From contig JAPDRN010000039.1 of the NCBI GenBank assembly GCA_030247855.1, positions 1 through 64,000 on the forward strand: a stretch of 64,000 nucleotides of DNA, written 5' to 3'. The DNA is from Knufia peltigerae (lineage: Eukaryota > Ascomycota > Eurotiomycetes > Chaetothyriales > Trichomeriaceae). Positions 1-12,565 of this stretch are shown piece by piece. Both the position numbers and the translations under genes were made by a program. The notes under the pieces are model-generated. The model saw only the letters and a program-made list of their open reading frames with translations, searched no databases and was not told the DNA's origin. How positions within the stretch are numbered: the stretch's first letter is position 1; each line of letters starts with the position of its first letter.

Positions 1-403
1 CCCACACTCACCGTTCGTTTCATCGGTTGATACCTTTGTTGCTAATTATACATCATACAGTGTCCTAATGCGCGCCACATACAAACACGACCATCCCATG
101 TGTAAACTCGGTAAAGGTCATAGTCAGGTTCGTCATATCCCTTCTACTACCCTCTCCTCTTCCTCCCTTCCTCGCCCGGTTAACTCTCACACCATTTCAT
201 GGCTCCAAGCGCGTGCTCACAAAAGGACTCACCTATTCCACTTACTGACTCACTCGTGAACGAAGTCACCCCCTCTACACATACATTTCCAACAATACGA
301 ATCCTTCAGCGTCCTCAGTGGTTCCGTGGGGACGACGTCGACCTACTTGACCATCGACACGATCCACACGCCATCCACGACGGGTGAGAACGCACCACAC
401 ACC

Positions 404-991
404 ATGGACCCCTGGACGCCCCATACGTTTTGGCCCGACCCGAACCCGCAAGAAGACACGACGATCCTGCTGTGGGCTCATCCAAACCCAAACGACATGG
501 ACGACAAGATGGACCGGTTGTTTTTTCAGAACCTGTTGATGTACGTGAGTGATGTGGCCGAGGGGAAGGAACGGTTGAGTATTTTGCAAGTCATGCTTAT
601 TCAGTATGTTGTTTCTTTCTCCCCCCCCCCTTTCCTCTTCTTCTTTACCCGTTTCCCTCCAAAAGGCCCAACATGCAGCATCAATCAAATTCAGCGGTGG
701 ATCACCAAGAAAAGAAAAGAGGATGTCCTTACTGTATAAGAGCTCCTTGAACTGACGGTCACATCAAACAGACACGCATCGGCAACGGCAATGATTTGGT
801 TCCCTTCTGCTTGGTTCTTGGGTCCGTTACGATGGTGGATCCCATATCAGTTTCAGACCTTGTGTGTGGCGATTGCAAGATTACGGGGGATGAATCCCTT
901 GATGAAGAAGTACATTTCTGGCGCGGAATGGGAGGAAATTCGACTTGGAATGGAAAAGAGGAGAAATGGTGAAAGGGGGAAAGTAGCTTAG
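404..991 (+). CDS. Small uncharacterised protein (2 exons)
   Basis: Model join(404..603, 772..991), 139 aa. The donor GTATGT at 604 and an acceptor CAG ending at 771 remove 168 nt and join the two open frames in phase (CA+A = Gln). The left frame read through the intron instead runs into low-complexity pyrimidine sequence. The first half is acidic and polar with an amphipathic stretch (MDRLFFQNLLMYVSDV). The second half has a Trp/Pro-rich hydrophobic stretch (IWFPSAWFLGPLRWWIPYQ) and a basic tail. I do not recognise the family. The start is the first ATG of the frame; in-frame codons upstream include only non-ATG starts, and an upstream exon cannot be excluded. It reads towards the convergent MFS gene that ends at 1219. 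Confidence 0.45.
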
Positions 992-1218
992 CTTTGATTA
1001 CCAATGAATCAAGGCGTTCCAATCTCAGATAGACATCTAACCTTTAGATTGATCTGGATACTCGGCATGGTCCCATGCAACAACAACCTCTTACTCGGGG
1101 ATAGAGGCAAATTGGTAGCCGCTGCAATATCAAAAGAATATCTTGACTCCTGACGTGGACAATCTCGAAAATCAACGATACTCGTAGTACTCCATCTCCG
1201 TACCAAACCGTTTCATTC

Positions 1219-3265
1219 TCACAAGCTATAAGTGAACTCGGGGTTCTCCTTGTCGGTCAAATCGAGCCATCTATCAAACAGGGTCAAAACGTCAGTCCTT
1301 TTTTCTTTTGTTTTGTTGCCACTCGAGAACAGAAAGAAGAAAAAGCCGGAAAAACTCACTCTTGGTTTTCCAACTTGACATAACCCGGTTCCGACCTGAT
1401 TCTGGCCTTGAGCTTGTTCTGACGTCTACAATACCACCAGATGAAGGCGAGGTCAATCAAACACAGACCCCAACAGACGATGATTGTGATCTCGGCGGGT
1501 TCGTATCTCGGTGCATCTTTTGGTCTGAAAGTTTGTGGACCGATCTGTGCGTGTGGACGAGCGCGCAAGAAAAAAGAGTCAACAAATGCATGCTCTAGAG
1601 GGAATTTTGTCGATATCCCTTGTCCCCAAGAGAAAAAAAGTACTTACAATATTACCGACGCAGTATCCGATCAAATACAATGCCGCAACGGTGGTCTTTT
1701 TGGTGTACCCGGCGACATTGGTGGCGATCAAACTGAGCAAGGCGACAAAGGGGGTCGGCGAGGCCTGAGTGAGATAATAGCCCGCCAGGCGACCAGAATT
1801 GTTGTCCAGCGGCAGAGCCACGATGAGGATCATCCCGAGGAGTGCAATGGTCAACCCGCTCATCGAGACCAAGATGCGTTGTCCGAGTTTGTCGCCCAAC
1901 CACCCACAAAACATGAGGGAGACGACCTCGACGGCTCCACCTGGCGTGCCGTACAACAGGGACTCTTCGGCGGTGTAACCGAACGAAACGATCTGTGCAA
2001 GTTTGTCACTAGTCAGAATACTTTTCTCAACACTCTGCAGACCACGGCAGGCCATGGCAGGCGACAAGGGGTGTTTGTTGCCACGGGAACAACACCTACC
2101 AATTGCGAGAAGAAATTGCTGATTCCGCCGTTTGGAATATCGGCTGTCAACTGTTCATGAATATCATCAGCCGAGAAGACCAGAACTCGTTCAGTCAAAA
2201 AAGAAACTGACCGCATAAAACACAAATGCCCAAGTCAATGGGTCCAGGAGCGCCTCTTTCAACTGATACAACTTGAAATGTTTGTTACCGATGCCTTGCT
2301 GATTGACCCGGACTCGTTCAATGGCCAACACCCGATCCTTGGGCTTCAGCCAGCGTGCGTTGAGTTGATTGTCCGGCATCACGAAGAAGAAAATGATGCC
2401 CAGAAAGGCGGTCAAGCATCCATTGACCAAGAAGACGATCTTCCAAGGTGCGATGGCGGTACCATGCTTGCGGGCACCGACGGCGATGCCGTACGCGACG
2501 AGACCTCCAAAGATTTGTCCGAACCCGTTGAAACTGAACCATATTCCGGTCCGAGTGCCTTGTTCTTTCTTGGTGTACCATTGAGAAGTGAACAATGCGA
2601 ATCCCGGTGTGACGGCAGCTTCGAAGACGCCCAGGAAGACTGTCGAGATAATGACAACATACGTTAGCGTTTTTGTCAACGACAACAGCACCAATGACAA
2701 GTATCATGTTGGTTTAGCCAACCCCAAAGAAGAACTTACATCGGATAGCAACAGCTCCTCCAAAATTGGAAACGGTGGCGAATAACGCCAAAACGGCTCC
2801 CCAAGCGACGACACAAAACGCGGAATACTTTGCCAGTGGCAGTCTCTGAAGGAGTCGATTCGTGGGATACTCCCATGCCAGGTAGCCAAAGTAAAACATG
2901 CTACCGAGCCATTGGTAATCGTCGCCCTGGAGATTGATGTCCTTTTTGATGCCCATTATGCTGGCGTAGGACAAGGTTGTCTTGTCGAGATAATTCAGAC
3001 CGTAAATGAGACACAGCAGGGGCATTAGATGCCAGTCGATGATGCGCAAGAGTCGCTTGTTATCGGCTTCGGTGACCTCGACGACTTCGCCGGAAGCGTA
3101 CGCCTTCATTGCCTCGTCGGCATCTTGACCGTGCTCGAGGATCTTTTGGGCCGCCGCGGCGGTTGAGGCGGTGGATCCACGTTTCTCGTCAACCGGCGAC
3201 ACAGAGCGGACACCAGGAAGGTTCTGGACGGGGACAGCTTTGATATCTTCTTGAAAGTCGGCCAT
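1219..3265 (-). CDS. MFS transporter, allantoate permease (Dal5-like) family
   Basis: Six exons on the minus strand: 3265-2740, 2639-2212, 2150-2100, 1992-1648, 1544-1360, 1270-1219; 528 aa. All five introns have GT..AG ends and keep phase, and the exons rebuild one continuous 12-TM protein. The N-terminal ~75 residues are cytoplasmic and polar. The family core follows: LNYLDKTTLSYASIMGIK in TM1, GVFEAAVTPGFALFTSQWY around TM4, and IPNGGISNFF before TM7. The last is encoded by a 51-nt exon. The C-terminus ends DLTDKENPEF, typical of the family. This anion:cation symporter group imports allantoate, nicotinate, pantothenate and similar organic anions; the substrate here cannot be told from sequence. 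A second, unrelated MFS gene follows upstream in the same orientation. Confidence 0.93.
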
Positions 3266-4152
3266 GTTCGCTTGGAAGTTAACCTGAACTGCGTTTTGAC
3301 ACGTGGCGTGCCGCAGTTCTGGTTTGACAACGAGTTCGATGGGAATGACCTTCGATGGTGGAAGTGTGCACACACACAGAGAGAAAAGGGCCGAGGTGCT
3401 TATTACAAGGTCAAGAGACTATCCGTCCTTGTTAAGCGACTTATCTCTTGTACATATGTTTGTGCAACAGTAGGTTCAAGAAAGCCGCTGCATGAAGATA
3501 ACCGAAAGGACAAGTCAAACGTCACGGAATGACGGAGCTCTCACCGCACATTATTGCTATCTCGAACGATTGAAGTCGCCAATGGTCGCCACCCCGCGAA
3601 CCATATTCAGGGTAGTTGGTTGTTGTGGTTGCATTGAGGAACGACAAGGGTAAGGATAAGCTCCCCCGGAGGAGGGACATTCGTCGGACAACAGGAGTGA
3701 TAACTGTGCTTCGAATCAGGATGCAAGGACACACAGACTCCGGCGTGGTTATCGCCCAAGTGGCAGGTTTGGTTGCACGAGGTCTGTGTGGAGATGTGCG
3801 ATGACGAGAGGCGAGATAGTATGTCGATCAATTCCCTGGAGACACGGAGTCACTCGTACTCAACCGTCGTGTCGTTGGTCAGAGAAATATGCCGAACGAT
3901 CTTCCATTGCCGGTTTGGGAAGGTCGTTCATATCAACGGCGAATGATAGTGTGTGAGGAGAGAGGTCCGAGTGGTGCTCGATGCCCCTGGACAGGCGGTG
4001 ACTTCCGCCGTGGAGAAACCGGGTACTGATTCGGTATATATCTAAGCGAGAGTACGAGACGTTCAAGAGTACTGATACTCTTAGAAGGGCATGAGAAGAG
4101 CTATCACGTTCAGCTCCCAAGATACAAGCTTGCTCTTGTGCATGCCTCCCCG
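3266..4152. other. Intergenic between two MFS genes
   Basis: About 890 bases holding the promoter of the Dal5-like gene and the 3' end of the next transporter. I see only short open frames without domain content, and no RNA gene or repeat that I can support. Confidence 0.5.
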
Positions 4153-6207
4153 TCACATGGATCGTTTACCATAGGGTTCAAAAGGCATCATGATCGCCAC
4201 GATCACCTAAGGGGTAAAATTGTCAGTGCTACAAACCCCTTCACAGACGAGCACTTGACTTGACCTACCATTGCGATATACAGTGCAGCGCAGATGTAAA
4301 TGGGAGCACTGGTCGCAGTATTTGCATATGTTGCGACGAATGCACTGATAAGGCCCATGACTCTGTTGCAGCCGACAGCAATCCCGTTTCCGGTCGCACG
4401 ATGTGCGGACGGGAGACTCTGAAAAACAAGAGATCAGCCTCCGCATGCCTCGAGTACACGCACTTTTAATCTCACCTCGGGAGTGTACGCGTAAAGCGTA
4501 CCATAATAGATGTTGACGGTAAAGTAAATGGCACAGGTAAATCCCAGGTTTTGGGCTGCTGTTCGTACCGCCGAATAGGCAAAGAAGAAGGCCATGGACA
4601 GCAACGCTCCGATGACCATGGTATATCTTCGACCCAAATATTCCCAGTTGCACATGAATCCTGCGGCGACAGGACCGAAGATTCCCACGACGTTCGTGAT
4701 CATATAATCTCGCCAGACATAGTAAGGGCTACTTTCACCGGTGTCGGCGCCTCTACTCTTGAGGAAATCAGGCAGAAAGACATAGAACAGGGGATAAGCA
4801 AGACCTGTTACATCGCATTAACACATTGCACAATCGTCCATGCACAGAAAATGCCAAAACAGCTCACCGATCAGTGTCCAAGACAACCAGATCAAAAAGG
4901 TCGAAAACCCAAGCTTCTTCGTCGCAAACAAGCCTCGAAGATGTGCCATGAACTCCGAAAATCCATACCTCGTCTTGCCATAAGTCGACTTGATTGGACC
5001 GCATTCATCGAGCTCGTGAATGGTCAAGGAGCATGGCCTGTTGTACTTTGTCGCAATGGCCTTGAACGTGTCCACAACCTCTTGGTCCTGACCTTTCGCG
5101 AGCAAATATTTGGGTGTTTCCTTGAGTCGAATGACCGTCACTCGGAGGATACTGAGCACAAAAACCAAAGCCCCATTCGAGTACCAGACATATCGCCATC
5201 CCTGTTACTGATTGTTAGAACGTCACCCCTCCCCGGGTCATCCTTAGGAGGTCAAGCTCGGAGGCTACCCACCATATTGTTATCGTAAGTGCAAGTGGCT
5301 GCATCTTTACAATAGTACCGATCAATGGATAAGAAAGGCCAGGCAAAAGCCGCTGCAACCACTGGAGCAAGGCCCCACCAACATGCCATGAGAGTAAGCA
5401 ACCACTGCTTGTCACCAGGCAAGAATTCCAAAAACACGGTCGTGTCCAGGATCAAATTACCTCCAGATCCGAACGCCGCGAGGCTGGTGAACAAGCCTAG
5501 GACGATCCAGTTCGGAGCTGCACCCGCGCAAATGGCGAAGACCGAACAAGTAAAGAGCGATACATTGAACGCGAACCGTCTTCCGATCACATCGGCACCT
5601 ATATCGTTTCCCAGTCAGCTTCGCCATACACTCCCCCTTGCTCGATCGCAACTCGCACAACGGCGACTGGTCGGTAGTTGTAGTACGCACTCAGGCCCCA
5701 AAACAACGCTCCCACCAGCATGCCAGTGTACGCGGCGACGGTAAGTCCCTTTGAAAAACTCGGCTGGAACTCCAACGCCGCTTGCCCTGCCGTGACAGAC
5801 TGTAGGAGTAGGATCAGAGAGTCAGCGGCATACCCGAAGCCGTTCAAGAAGAACAACTTGAGATGCATGTTTGTCCAGCCGATCTCATCGATGGCCTAGC
5901 AATCGAAACTCGTCAGTACATGATCTGTGCCTTCGATGCTGGTGTCCGAGTGCAAAATTCCTACATTGTTGACCAGCCTCATTTTCGCATCGAGAGCTGG
6001 ATCGACGTCATTCATCGAAAAGATCTGACCTTCCTTCGTGTCATTGTCGAGGGTCTGAACGGACATACTGTTGCGCACGCGATGCGCCAGGCCATGGTGG
6101 TCGAGGTTCGGGTTGTCGTCGTGTTCATGTTTGGTCGTGGCCTCTCCATGAAATCGATCGCCGGCCTCTACATCGTCGGATATGATCTTCTTCGGGTCTT
6201 CAGACAT
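4153..6207 (-). CDS. MFS transporter, SVOP/sugar-porter-like
   Basis: Seven exons on the minus strand: 6207-5965, 5895-5691, 5598-5273, 5201-4868, 4804-4476, 4418-4269, 4206-4153; 546 aa. All junctions are GT..AG and in phase. After ~80 polar residues comes AIDEIGWTNMHLKLF and then TM1 with NGFGYAADSLILLLQ. The loop between TM2 and TM3 is SADVIGRRFAFN, the MFS signature G-x(3)-D-x(2)-G-R-[RK]. An extracytoplasmic loop carries paired cysteines (YYCKDAATCTYD). The second half has RRYTMVIGALLSMAFF and HRATGNGIAVGCNR, and the end is PFEPYGKRSM. These are hallmarks of the fungal membrane transporters related to synaptic vesicle protein SV2/SVOP. The substrate is unknown. It is not a paralogue of the neighbouring Dal5-like gene. 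Confidence 0.92.
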
Positions 6208-7214
6208 GTTTTCTCTTCTTTTGCTCCTCGTCTTCCTGGGACACTGTTCAAGTTGTGTCAATAAACGTCAAAAGCCACAAGGAGAGACGGAGGAGGAATA
6301 AGGGTGCTCCAGCGTCGGCCGGGATCCATCAGCTATATCAGCGCTCCTGCCACAGGGTACACGCGCCACCGAGGCTGCCATTGGGAACATGGGTCGTTCG
6401 TGTGCTGCCCCATACAGAGCAGGTCCGACAAACAGGCTTCGATAACGCCAGTGGGGATAGTACGTAGTGTAGTCCGTTCACTTTGCCCACAAGACAACTA
6501 GGCCCAGGCTTATTCAGCCCATTGGAGGCTGTAGTACGGAAGACAGTAGATCGTCTGACTTTACATCTTTGCTGTGGTTTCTTGGTCCAAGAATCGATCT
6601 CGTTCGGATCTAGATTCCCAGTTGGCAGACATCTAAACCGTCAGATTTGAGCACGAGGGCAGCTTCCAGTGTATCGCTACTGTGCTTCTCATCCGATTTC
6701 ATTGGCCTCTTAGCATCCAGTAGGAGACGATCGAATGGCAATTTGTCGCCATGGAGAAAAAGCGAGAGGCGGCGAGAAAGTGGAAATGATTGATGGGCTT
6801 GAGATTCTCTCGGCTGCAAAAGCACCAAATACAGGCTTCAGTCTGGGCACGTGCTGGGCATGGGCTTCCCCTTTCAGTGGACACCATCATAATAGACATT
6901 GTAAACCTGACAGGCCAAAGAACATGTAGCGTAACAGTGTTACCTCTTGAAATCTCAATCGGATTGAATTGTCCTATAACAAGCAGGGGGTATCTCACGG
7001 TGTATCCGTAGGTCGTGCTAATAAAGAAATTTGAAAAATCCAGTACTCATCATGACACCTTTCGCTGATTTGACCACAAACATGGTAGAGGCAGCCCCTT
7101 CTCCTCTTGACGACAACCTAGATGCCTGTACACCATCAGATTGGTCGGAATCTCTCATCTTCATACCAGTTGAACCCCTTTCTCGTGAGGGTGCAAGCTG
7201 TACGCGACTTTAAC
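6208..7214. other. Intergenic
   Basis: About 1 kb: promoter of the SVOP-like gene on the left, 3' end of the ELMO gene on the right. Only short unsupported open frames are present. Confidence 0.45.
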
Positions 7215-10064
7215 TCAAATCTCATAGAAATATTCTTCATCCAGTCCTTCTCTGCTAGGAATTTCAGGGCCGTCCATTCCATCCATGCCTTCAACAATCC
7301 CCTCCTCATCATTGAAGCGGACATTCAGTAGCCGAACTTTCAATCCATAGTCACTCATCATGTGGATCAATCTGTTGGTTTCGGCGGTGATGGGTTGTTG
7401 ATCGAGCAGCATGAGCAGACCATCTAACCATTCAGAAGCCACAGCATGACTGTTCGGCTGGAACGTGAGCAGAACAGTCTCTTTGCTCACACTCCGGCCC
7501 GAGGAAGCTTTCGAAGAGGCTCGAGAATGTCCACCGCGTGACTTTGGCAAAAAGCCATGAATAGTGACCTTTGTCGTGGTGAACTTGTCGTGTGTCAACT
7601 CCTTCAAGGTCGAATCTGATGCGATCGAAGACCGGTCATTGGCTGTCACGTTGGACACGACCGAAGACACAATCGACAGATCGATCTTGTCTCGCAGACT
7701 TGAAATAGCAGGTGCCTCCTCCTCTTTCTCGTCAAAGGTCCCCCAGTGCAGGTACTTACGGTTTTCAGAGAGCCTGATAAAACGGTAGCCATGCGACGAG
7801 TTCTGGAGAAGACTGTCCGCAGTGACCGGACCTCCGGTCTCCTGATCAGAATAGTTACCACCATGAGGAAACCATGCTCCGACAAGCAAACATCGTATCC
7901 TTTGTTCTTTGACGAATTGTAGAGCCTCCGTCTGCAATTCTTCCTTCACACCACGAAGATGTTGGCCCCAAACGTCGTCGTAAGTCAACTCCAACAATTC
8001 CATCTGAAGTTCTCGGAGTTTCCTATACTCAAAAGCTGCCATCTCCTTTTCGATTTCTTCGATTCCTTTCGTGCGATCGGCTCCACCAACCACACTCTCG
8101 ACCAATATCCGGACCAACTCGGTAATCTTGACAAAGTCGTCTGCTTCGGCTCCTGTGGCCTTCCACAACCGTAGAAATGCATGTAGACCGGCAACATGAA
8201 GCCTACTCCAGTGTAAAAGCAGAGGTTTGAAGACTTTGTCGAAGTTTGTTCGGCTTTCTAAAGCCAGATAGCTCTTGGAGTCTTCCAGATCCATCTTATC
8301 CACCTCAAAATGCTCGAACAGAATTGCTGTCAAGAGCAAGCTCGCCCGAGCTAACGGACATCGTTTTTCCTCAGGGCTTACCGCCTGCTCAAGCAGGATG
8401 TTCTGAAACTCATCCTGGTGTTTGCGCACATAGTCGGACAGGTCCATCATTCCAAGGAATCCTATGTCAGCAAAGTCTGGCTCAGGGTTCTCGCAAGAGA
8501 ATCCTAGTCGCCGCCACTTGTGCGGGTTGTGCTTCGGCTTGGACTCTCCGTTTGATTCGTCATTCTCCGACGGCTTCTCGGGGTTGCTTGACAGGTGAAT
8601 GGCCTTGATCGTTCGTCTGTGTTCCGGCTTCACCAGGTCAACTGGTACATCCCTCCATCTCCTAAGTAGGATTTTAGTAAGAACCTGGAATTCCAGCAGC
8701 GGATGAGCCAAGTCCTGCAAGGCCGAACTCTGCATGAGCACATAGACAGCCTTGATGACCCCAAGATCTTGGATGCGTTTTATAAACTTCGGCCACTCCG
8801 TCTCGTTGTCATTCGTTATAGCATCTCTCATTAGCGAGTTGATCAGCTGTAGCGCATTCGCGCACAGGGCATGATCCGCGGATGATAACCTTGTCACCAG
8901 CATTTCCAAGAACTGTGGATAAACCGCAATCGCGGGCTTGAGGGCCTGGAAGCCCCCCGTGCTGTTATTCGACGTGCTGGTTTGTGATGATCGGTCCGCA
9001 TGGTACGGCCGCGACACGACCGAGACCAAGATCGCCATGGCGCCTCGCAGAATGTTCACCAACGGCTGACATACGACCAACTCCACGACCTGCTGCTGTC
9101 AGTTCTTCGTTTTCGCTCCCTCTTGTATGTATGGCGGGCGTCTTGCCTTTTCTACCACTTGATCGTTGACGGCCTCCCATCCCTGGTCGACTTCCAGTAG
9201 CCGAGCGAAGCTCGCCAAGCTGTACGCCAACGTGTTTCCATTGCTCTCGAGAATCAGACTGCGCAGTCGAGGAAGACCGCCCGAGACGACAAAGTGTTCG
9301 GCGAAGGACGGGTCGTTGATCAGCGACTGCAGCTTGAATGCCGCCATCTTTCGACTGGCATCTTCATGGCTAGAGAGGCCGGTCAGGAGATTCGACAGAT
9401 TCGGGCTCTGCGCTTGGTTGGGAATGTCCATGGTGAATAGATCGGCCTGGACATGCGCTCGAGGTAGAAGGGGCGTGCTGATCAGGGCAGGGGCAGGGTG
9501 CAGCGGGTTTTCTTCCTCCGTCTCTTGGACTCTGTCATGTCGAGACGACTTTAGAGGCCTCTGTCCTGGATCGCATTGTGCCGAGGGTCGTTTTGAAGAG
9601 GAGTGAGGAGGTGGAGGGAGAGAGGTGTGTGTTGGAGCGTGGCTGTTCCAGGTCAAATTGTGTGCCAGGAACGGCCAGGGTCTGCTGCTAAGTCTCCCGC
9701 GAGCACTGTTTGGGGAGCCCTCGATGCTGTACCTGGGGGCGTCGGCGGGCGTCCCTGAGTGCCTAATGGTCAAACTCGTACGGTTACTCGTGCTGGTCCC
9801 ATGCCTAAAGAGCCCAGTAATTCGGCTAATGCCGCTGTTGGCGTTTCGCGTGGAGAAATTGAAGGGTGTCGTCGACTTGGCCGATGCTCGCCGACGCTCC
9901 TTGCAGTATGACGTCAACAAGGAACTTCTGTCACTTTTGCTCGTGTGAGTGCTTGTCGACGTCGGGAGCAATGTCGTGTCTCGAGAGTCATCACTGCTAG
10001 ATGAAGTGCTGTTGTACGATACCCAGTCGGCGTCTTCTTCCAAAACAGACTCACTTGAAGCCAT
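7215..10064 (-). CDS. ELMO/CED-12 domain protein
   Basis: Two exons on the minus strand, 10064-9147 and 9089-7215, 930 aa. The intron is best read as a GC..AG intron (AAG^GCAAGA .. CAGCAG^G), which restores VVEKVVELVVCQPLVNILRG. Residues 1-211 are Ser/Thr/Pro-rich and probably disordered. From Met212 the protein looks like ELMO: an armadillo-like N-terminal part (MAAFKLQSLINDPSFAEHFV, GGLPRLRSLILE), the ELMO domain (GFLGMMDLSDYVRKH, CPLARASLLLTAILFEHFEV), and a C-terminal PH-like region (CLLVGAWFPHGG). In animals ELMO partners DOCK exchange factors to activate Rac in actin remodelling, and fungi have DOCK homologues, so a Rac-type role is a reasonable inference. Starting at Met212 (9431) would give 719 aa, close to the animal length of about 720-730 aa. 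The long open Ser-rich extension argues for the upstream start, but both remain possible. Confidence 0.88.
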
Positions 10065-10361
10065 CTCTTCTGACCGAACCAAGTGGACGGAAAATCAACG
10101 TGACTGAATGAAGCGACGCAGACGAAGTCGACGAGATATGATTAGGCAGTAATTCATGATATGTATCCTGCAAGATGAAATGCGAGGTGAAGTGAAGATA
10201 AACCAGAGACATGATCTCTGCTCGTCTGAAGTACTCCGTATGGGATCCAATTCTCTTATTGGCACTTTCATAAAAGTATTTCCAGCCTTCACTTCAAACA
10301 GGTGGTATATAATCACTTGGGCCGTTGACATCGGTATTGGTCATATCACACCCGAAAATGG

Positions 10362-11112
10362 TTAATTGCCTCCCTTCTTCTTCGTCTCGTCCTTCATGTC
10401 GATATTGTCCTCAGGTATCGCGGGGTATTTCTCGGTCAACCAGTCATAAAGATCATCACTAACATCCCCCTGTACTGTGATTTCTTCTCCGCCGCTGGCT
10501 GTCTTTGTTACACTACTCCCTGTTGCAAATTTCTTTCCCAACTCTTTGGCCACCTTTTTCAGGTCAAGGCCGTGGTCTTCGAGTCCCGATACCACCGTGA
10601 CATATTTTCTCTTGTTCCGCTCAACCCGTTTGATCAGCACCACTGCTTCCGCCTTTCTCTCTGCCTCGCGCTGTTCGGCCGCTGCAGCCTTTGCTGTCTT
10701 TTTCGCCGCATCCTTCTCCGCTCGTTTCTGTGCTTCGACCGACAGGGCAGAAAGATTCGCGCTTAATGCCTCTTTTCGCTTGGTCAGTACCGTAGTCGTC
10801 TTTGGGACCGTTGAGCCACGAACCTTCCGAGTACAACTTCTGGTGCATATCAGGGTGGTTCTTGTGCAGCCATTCCTCGCACTTTTTCACCGTGCCGCCA
10901 AATTCGCAATACTGCCCGTCCACAATATTAGCGTCTGTTCCCCAACTCGCGATGGAAATGCCATACCTCTGGTGGGAGACTGCACACTATCCGTACGCCA
11001 TGTTAGCCACCAGTATCAGAGTCTCAGGCACGCACAGCAAATGCATACCTCCGCAATAGACAACGTGCCGCGCCGGAGGGCCAGAGGGATGCTCTGCGAC
11101 CTCTGCCGACAT
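10362..11112 (-). CDS. TMA22: Translation machinery-associated protein 22 (DENR/SUI1 family)
   Basis: Four exons on the minus strand: 11112-11049, 10986-10967, 10911-10824, 10771-10362; 193 aa. The second exon is only 20 nt and encodes VCSLPPE, part of the conserved N-terminal zinc-binding region (YCGVCSLPPEYCEFGG, then KKCEEWLHKNHP). Introns are 62, 55 and 52 nt. A charged Ala/Lys-rich helix (about residues 75-105) leads into the SUI1 domain with IKRVERNKRKYVTVVSGL and the GGEEITVQGD strand. Tma22/DENR pairs with Tma20/MCT-1 on the 40S subunit and acts in ribosome recycling and re-initiation. Length and domain order match the fungal family. It lies just upstream of the ELMO gene promoter, head to tail on the same strand. 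Confidence 0.95.
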
Positions 11113-12565
11113 TGTGGGCACAATAGCCTAAATTGATTATGTCTGATCAAGTAACACCCCTGGAAAGTGTCAAGCCGCGTGTAGGGTATGGTTTCATGTG
11201 GCTGTCGTCGGTCGTCCAGCGTACTCTCGACCTCCGCTCACAATTCGCCGTAGACTTGTGTTCAACTGCGCATGTGGCGTGGCCGGTGAAGTCGCCTGCC
11301 AAGCCCCTCTCTCTCCGGGAAAATGTCGGCTGGACGCAACCGACTTTGGTTTCGCTTCCGCTTCTGACTAACACGAAGTGACTTGCATATTTTCACGTGC
11401 AATGCGCAGAGAACACATTGGGCATCACGCACGACAAGGGAGGAATGGCACCAGGATGAGGGCTGCCGAGTCTAGAACAGAGAGGGAAGTCTCGCCAGTG
11501 TAGGGTGGGAACGCCGGAGGGTGGTCAACAAGGTCTCCTTTCCAGTAAGGACGGTTGAGACAGTGCCTCTCCCCCTCGGACAGCAAAACAACCTCGTGTC
11601 GCTCTGCGCTGTGTACAAGGCTTCTCTGTCATCATCTATCAAGGTTCCCCTCACTTGCGAGCATGGTGTGCGTATTGCATCTGCGAGTGGTCTTACTGCC
11701 CATATCCTCCGCCCCCTTCTGGGGAGAGGCTTAACCCCGTGTTATCCAACCTTGATTGCTCTGCTCATTGATGCTGTCTATCCTGCGTGAAGATGGGGAA
11801 CATCCACGGGGAATTCCGGAGGACATGGCTGCAAATGCTTTTGGAAACTCGGTCTCAAAGTTGTGTCAAGGTCCACTGTGCTCGTCGAGTCTCGACCATG
11901 CACCTTCATCCACAGGTATGTACCTAAGTCTTTTCGTCTCCCTGACATCACGTTACAACGACGATGGTGGGCCGATATGGGCCAGTTTGATTAACCTGCT
12001 CACCAGCATGTGAAGATGTCGACCGACCCAGCTTCGTATCATCCCACAGCTGTCTCAGCTGTATGCTCGCTACCCTGGAGCCCAGCCATCTACGCGCCCA
12101 CAGCCCAAAGAGCGGGGGTGACAGAACATCAATGTTTTGACTCCCTCGAATGCCCGAAGAGTTCCATCATTCGTCGCTTCCATTTGGCCATTGTCGGCAC
12201 AGCTCAGGTTTCAGGGATACCACGACGCTCATATCGTCACTAGTACAAACTGACTTACCTAGCAAGCTCGTATTCTGATCTTTCAACAAACATATTGCGA
12301 GCCATCGCTTAACACTGGCCGTTGCATGGGGATCATACTTTCGACCCATCGCATCAGTTTCCATGACAGTTGAGCGGCGACATTGGCAAACTCTGGGGCG
12401 CAACGAGCTTGGAAGTCGACGTCTATACTCGAACCACCGCGATCGACCGTTGGCGACTGCCATTTCCTTGTGCGCACGCTCCTATGGTAAACTTCGTCCC
12501 GTGGTTGCCGGTGCTAGTCAGGGTTTGGTCTTTCGCATACAGCTTACGGACCAAGGCCAGATCGT
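11113..12565. other. Gene-poor stretch
   Basis: About 1.45 kb upstream of the Tma22 start. A few minus-strand frames at 12.17-12.48 kb look weakly coding (one contains WLAICLLKDQNTSLL followed by a good GTAAGT donor near 12.26 kb), but no single phase-consistent model emerged. Nothing else can be supported. Confidence 0.35.

Noticed and set aside
1441..2160. 239-codon plus-strand frame antisense to the first MFS gene
   Set aside because: Crosses the introns of the MFS gene and has no domain.
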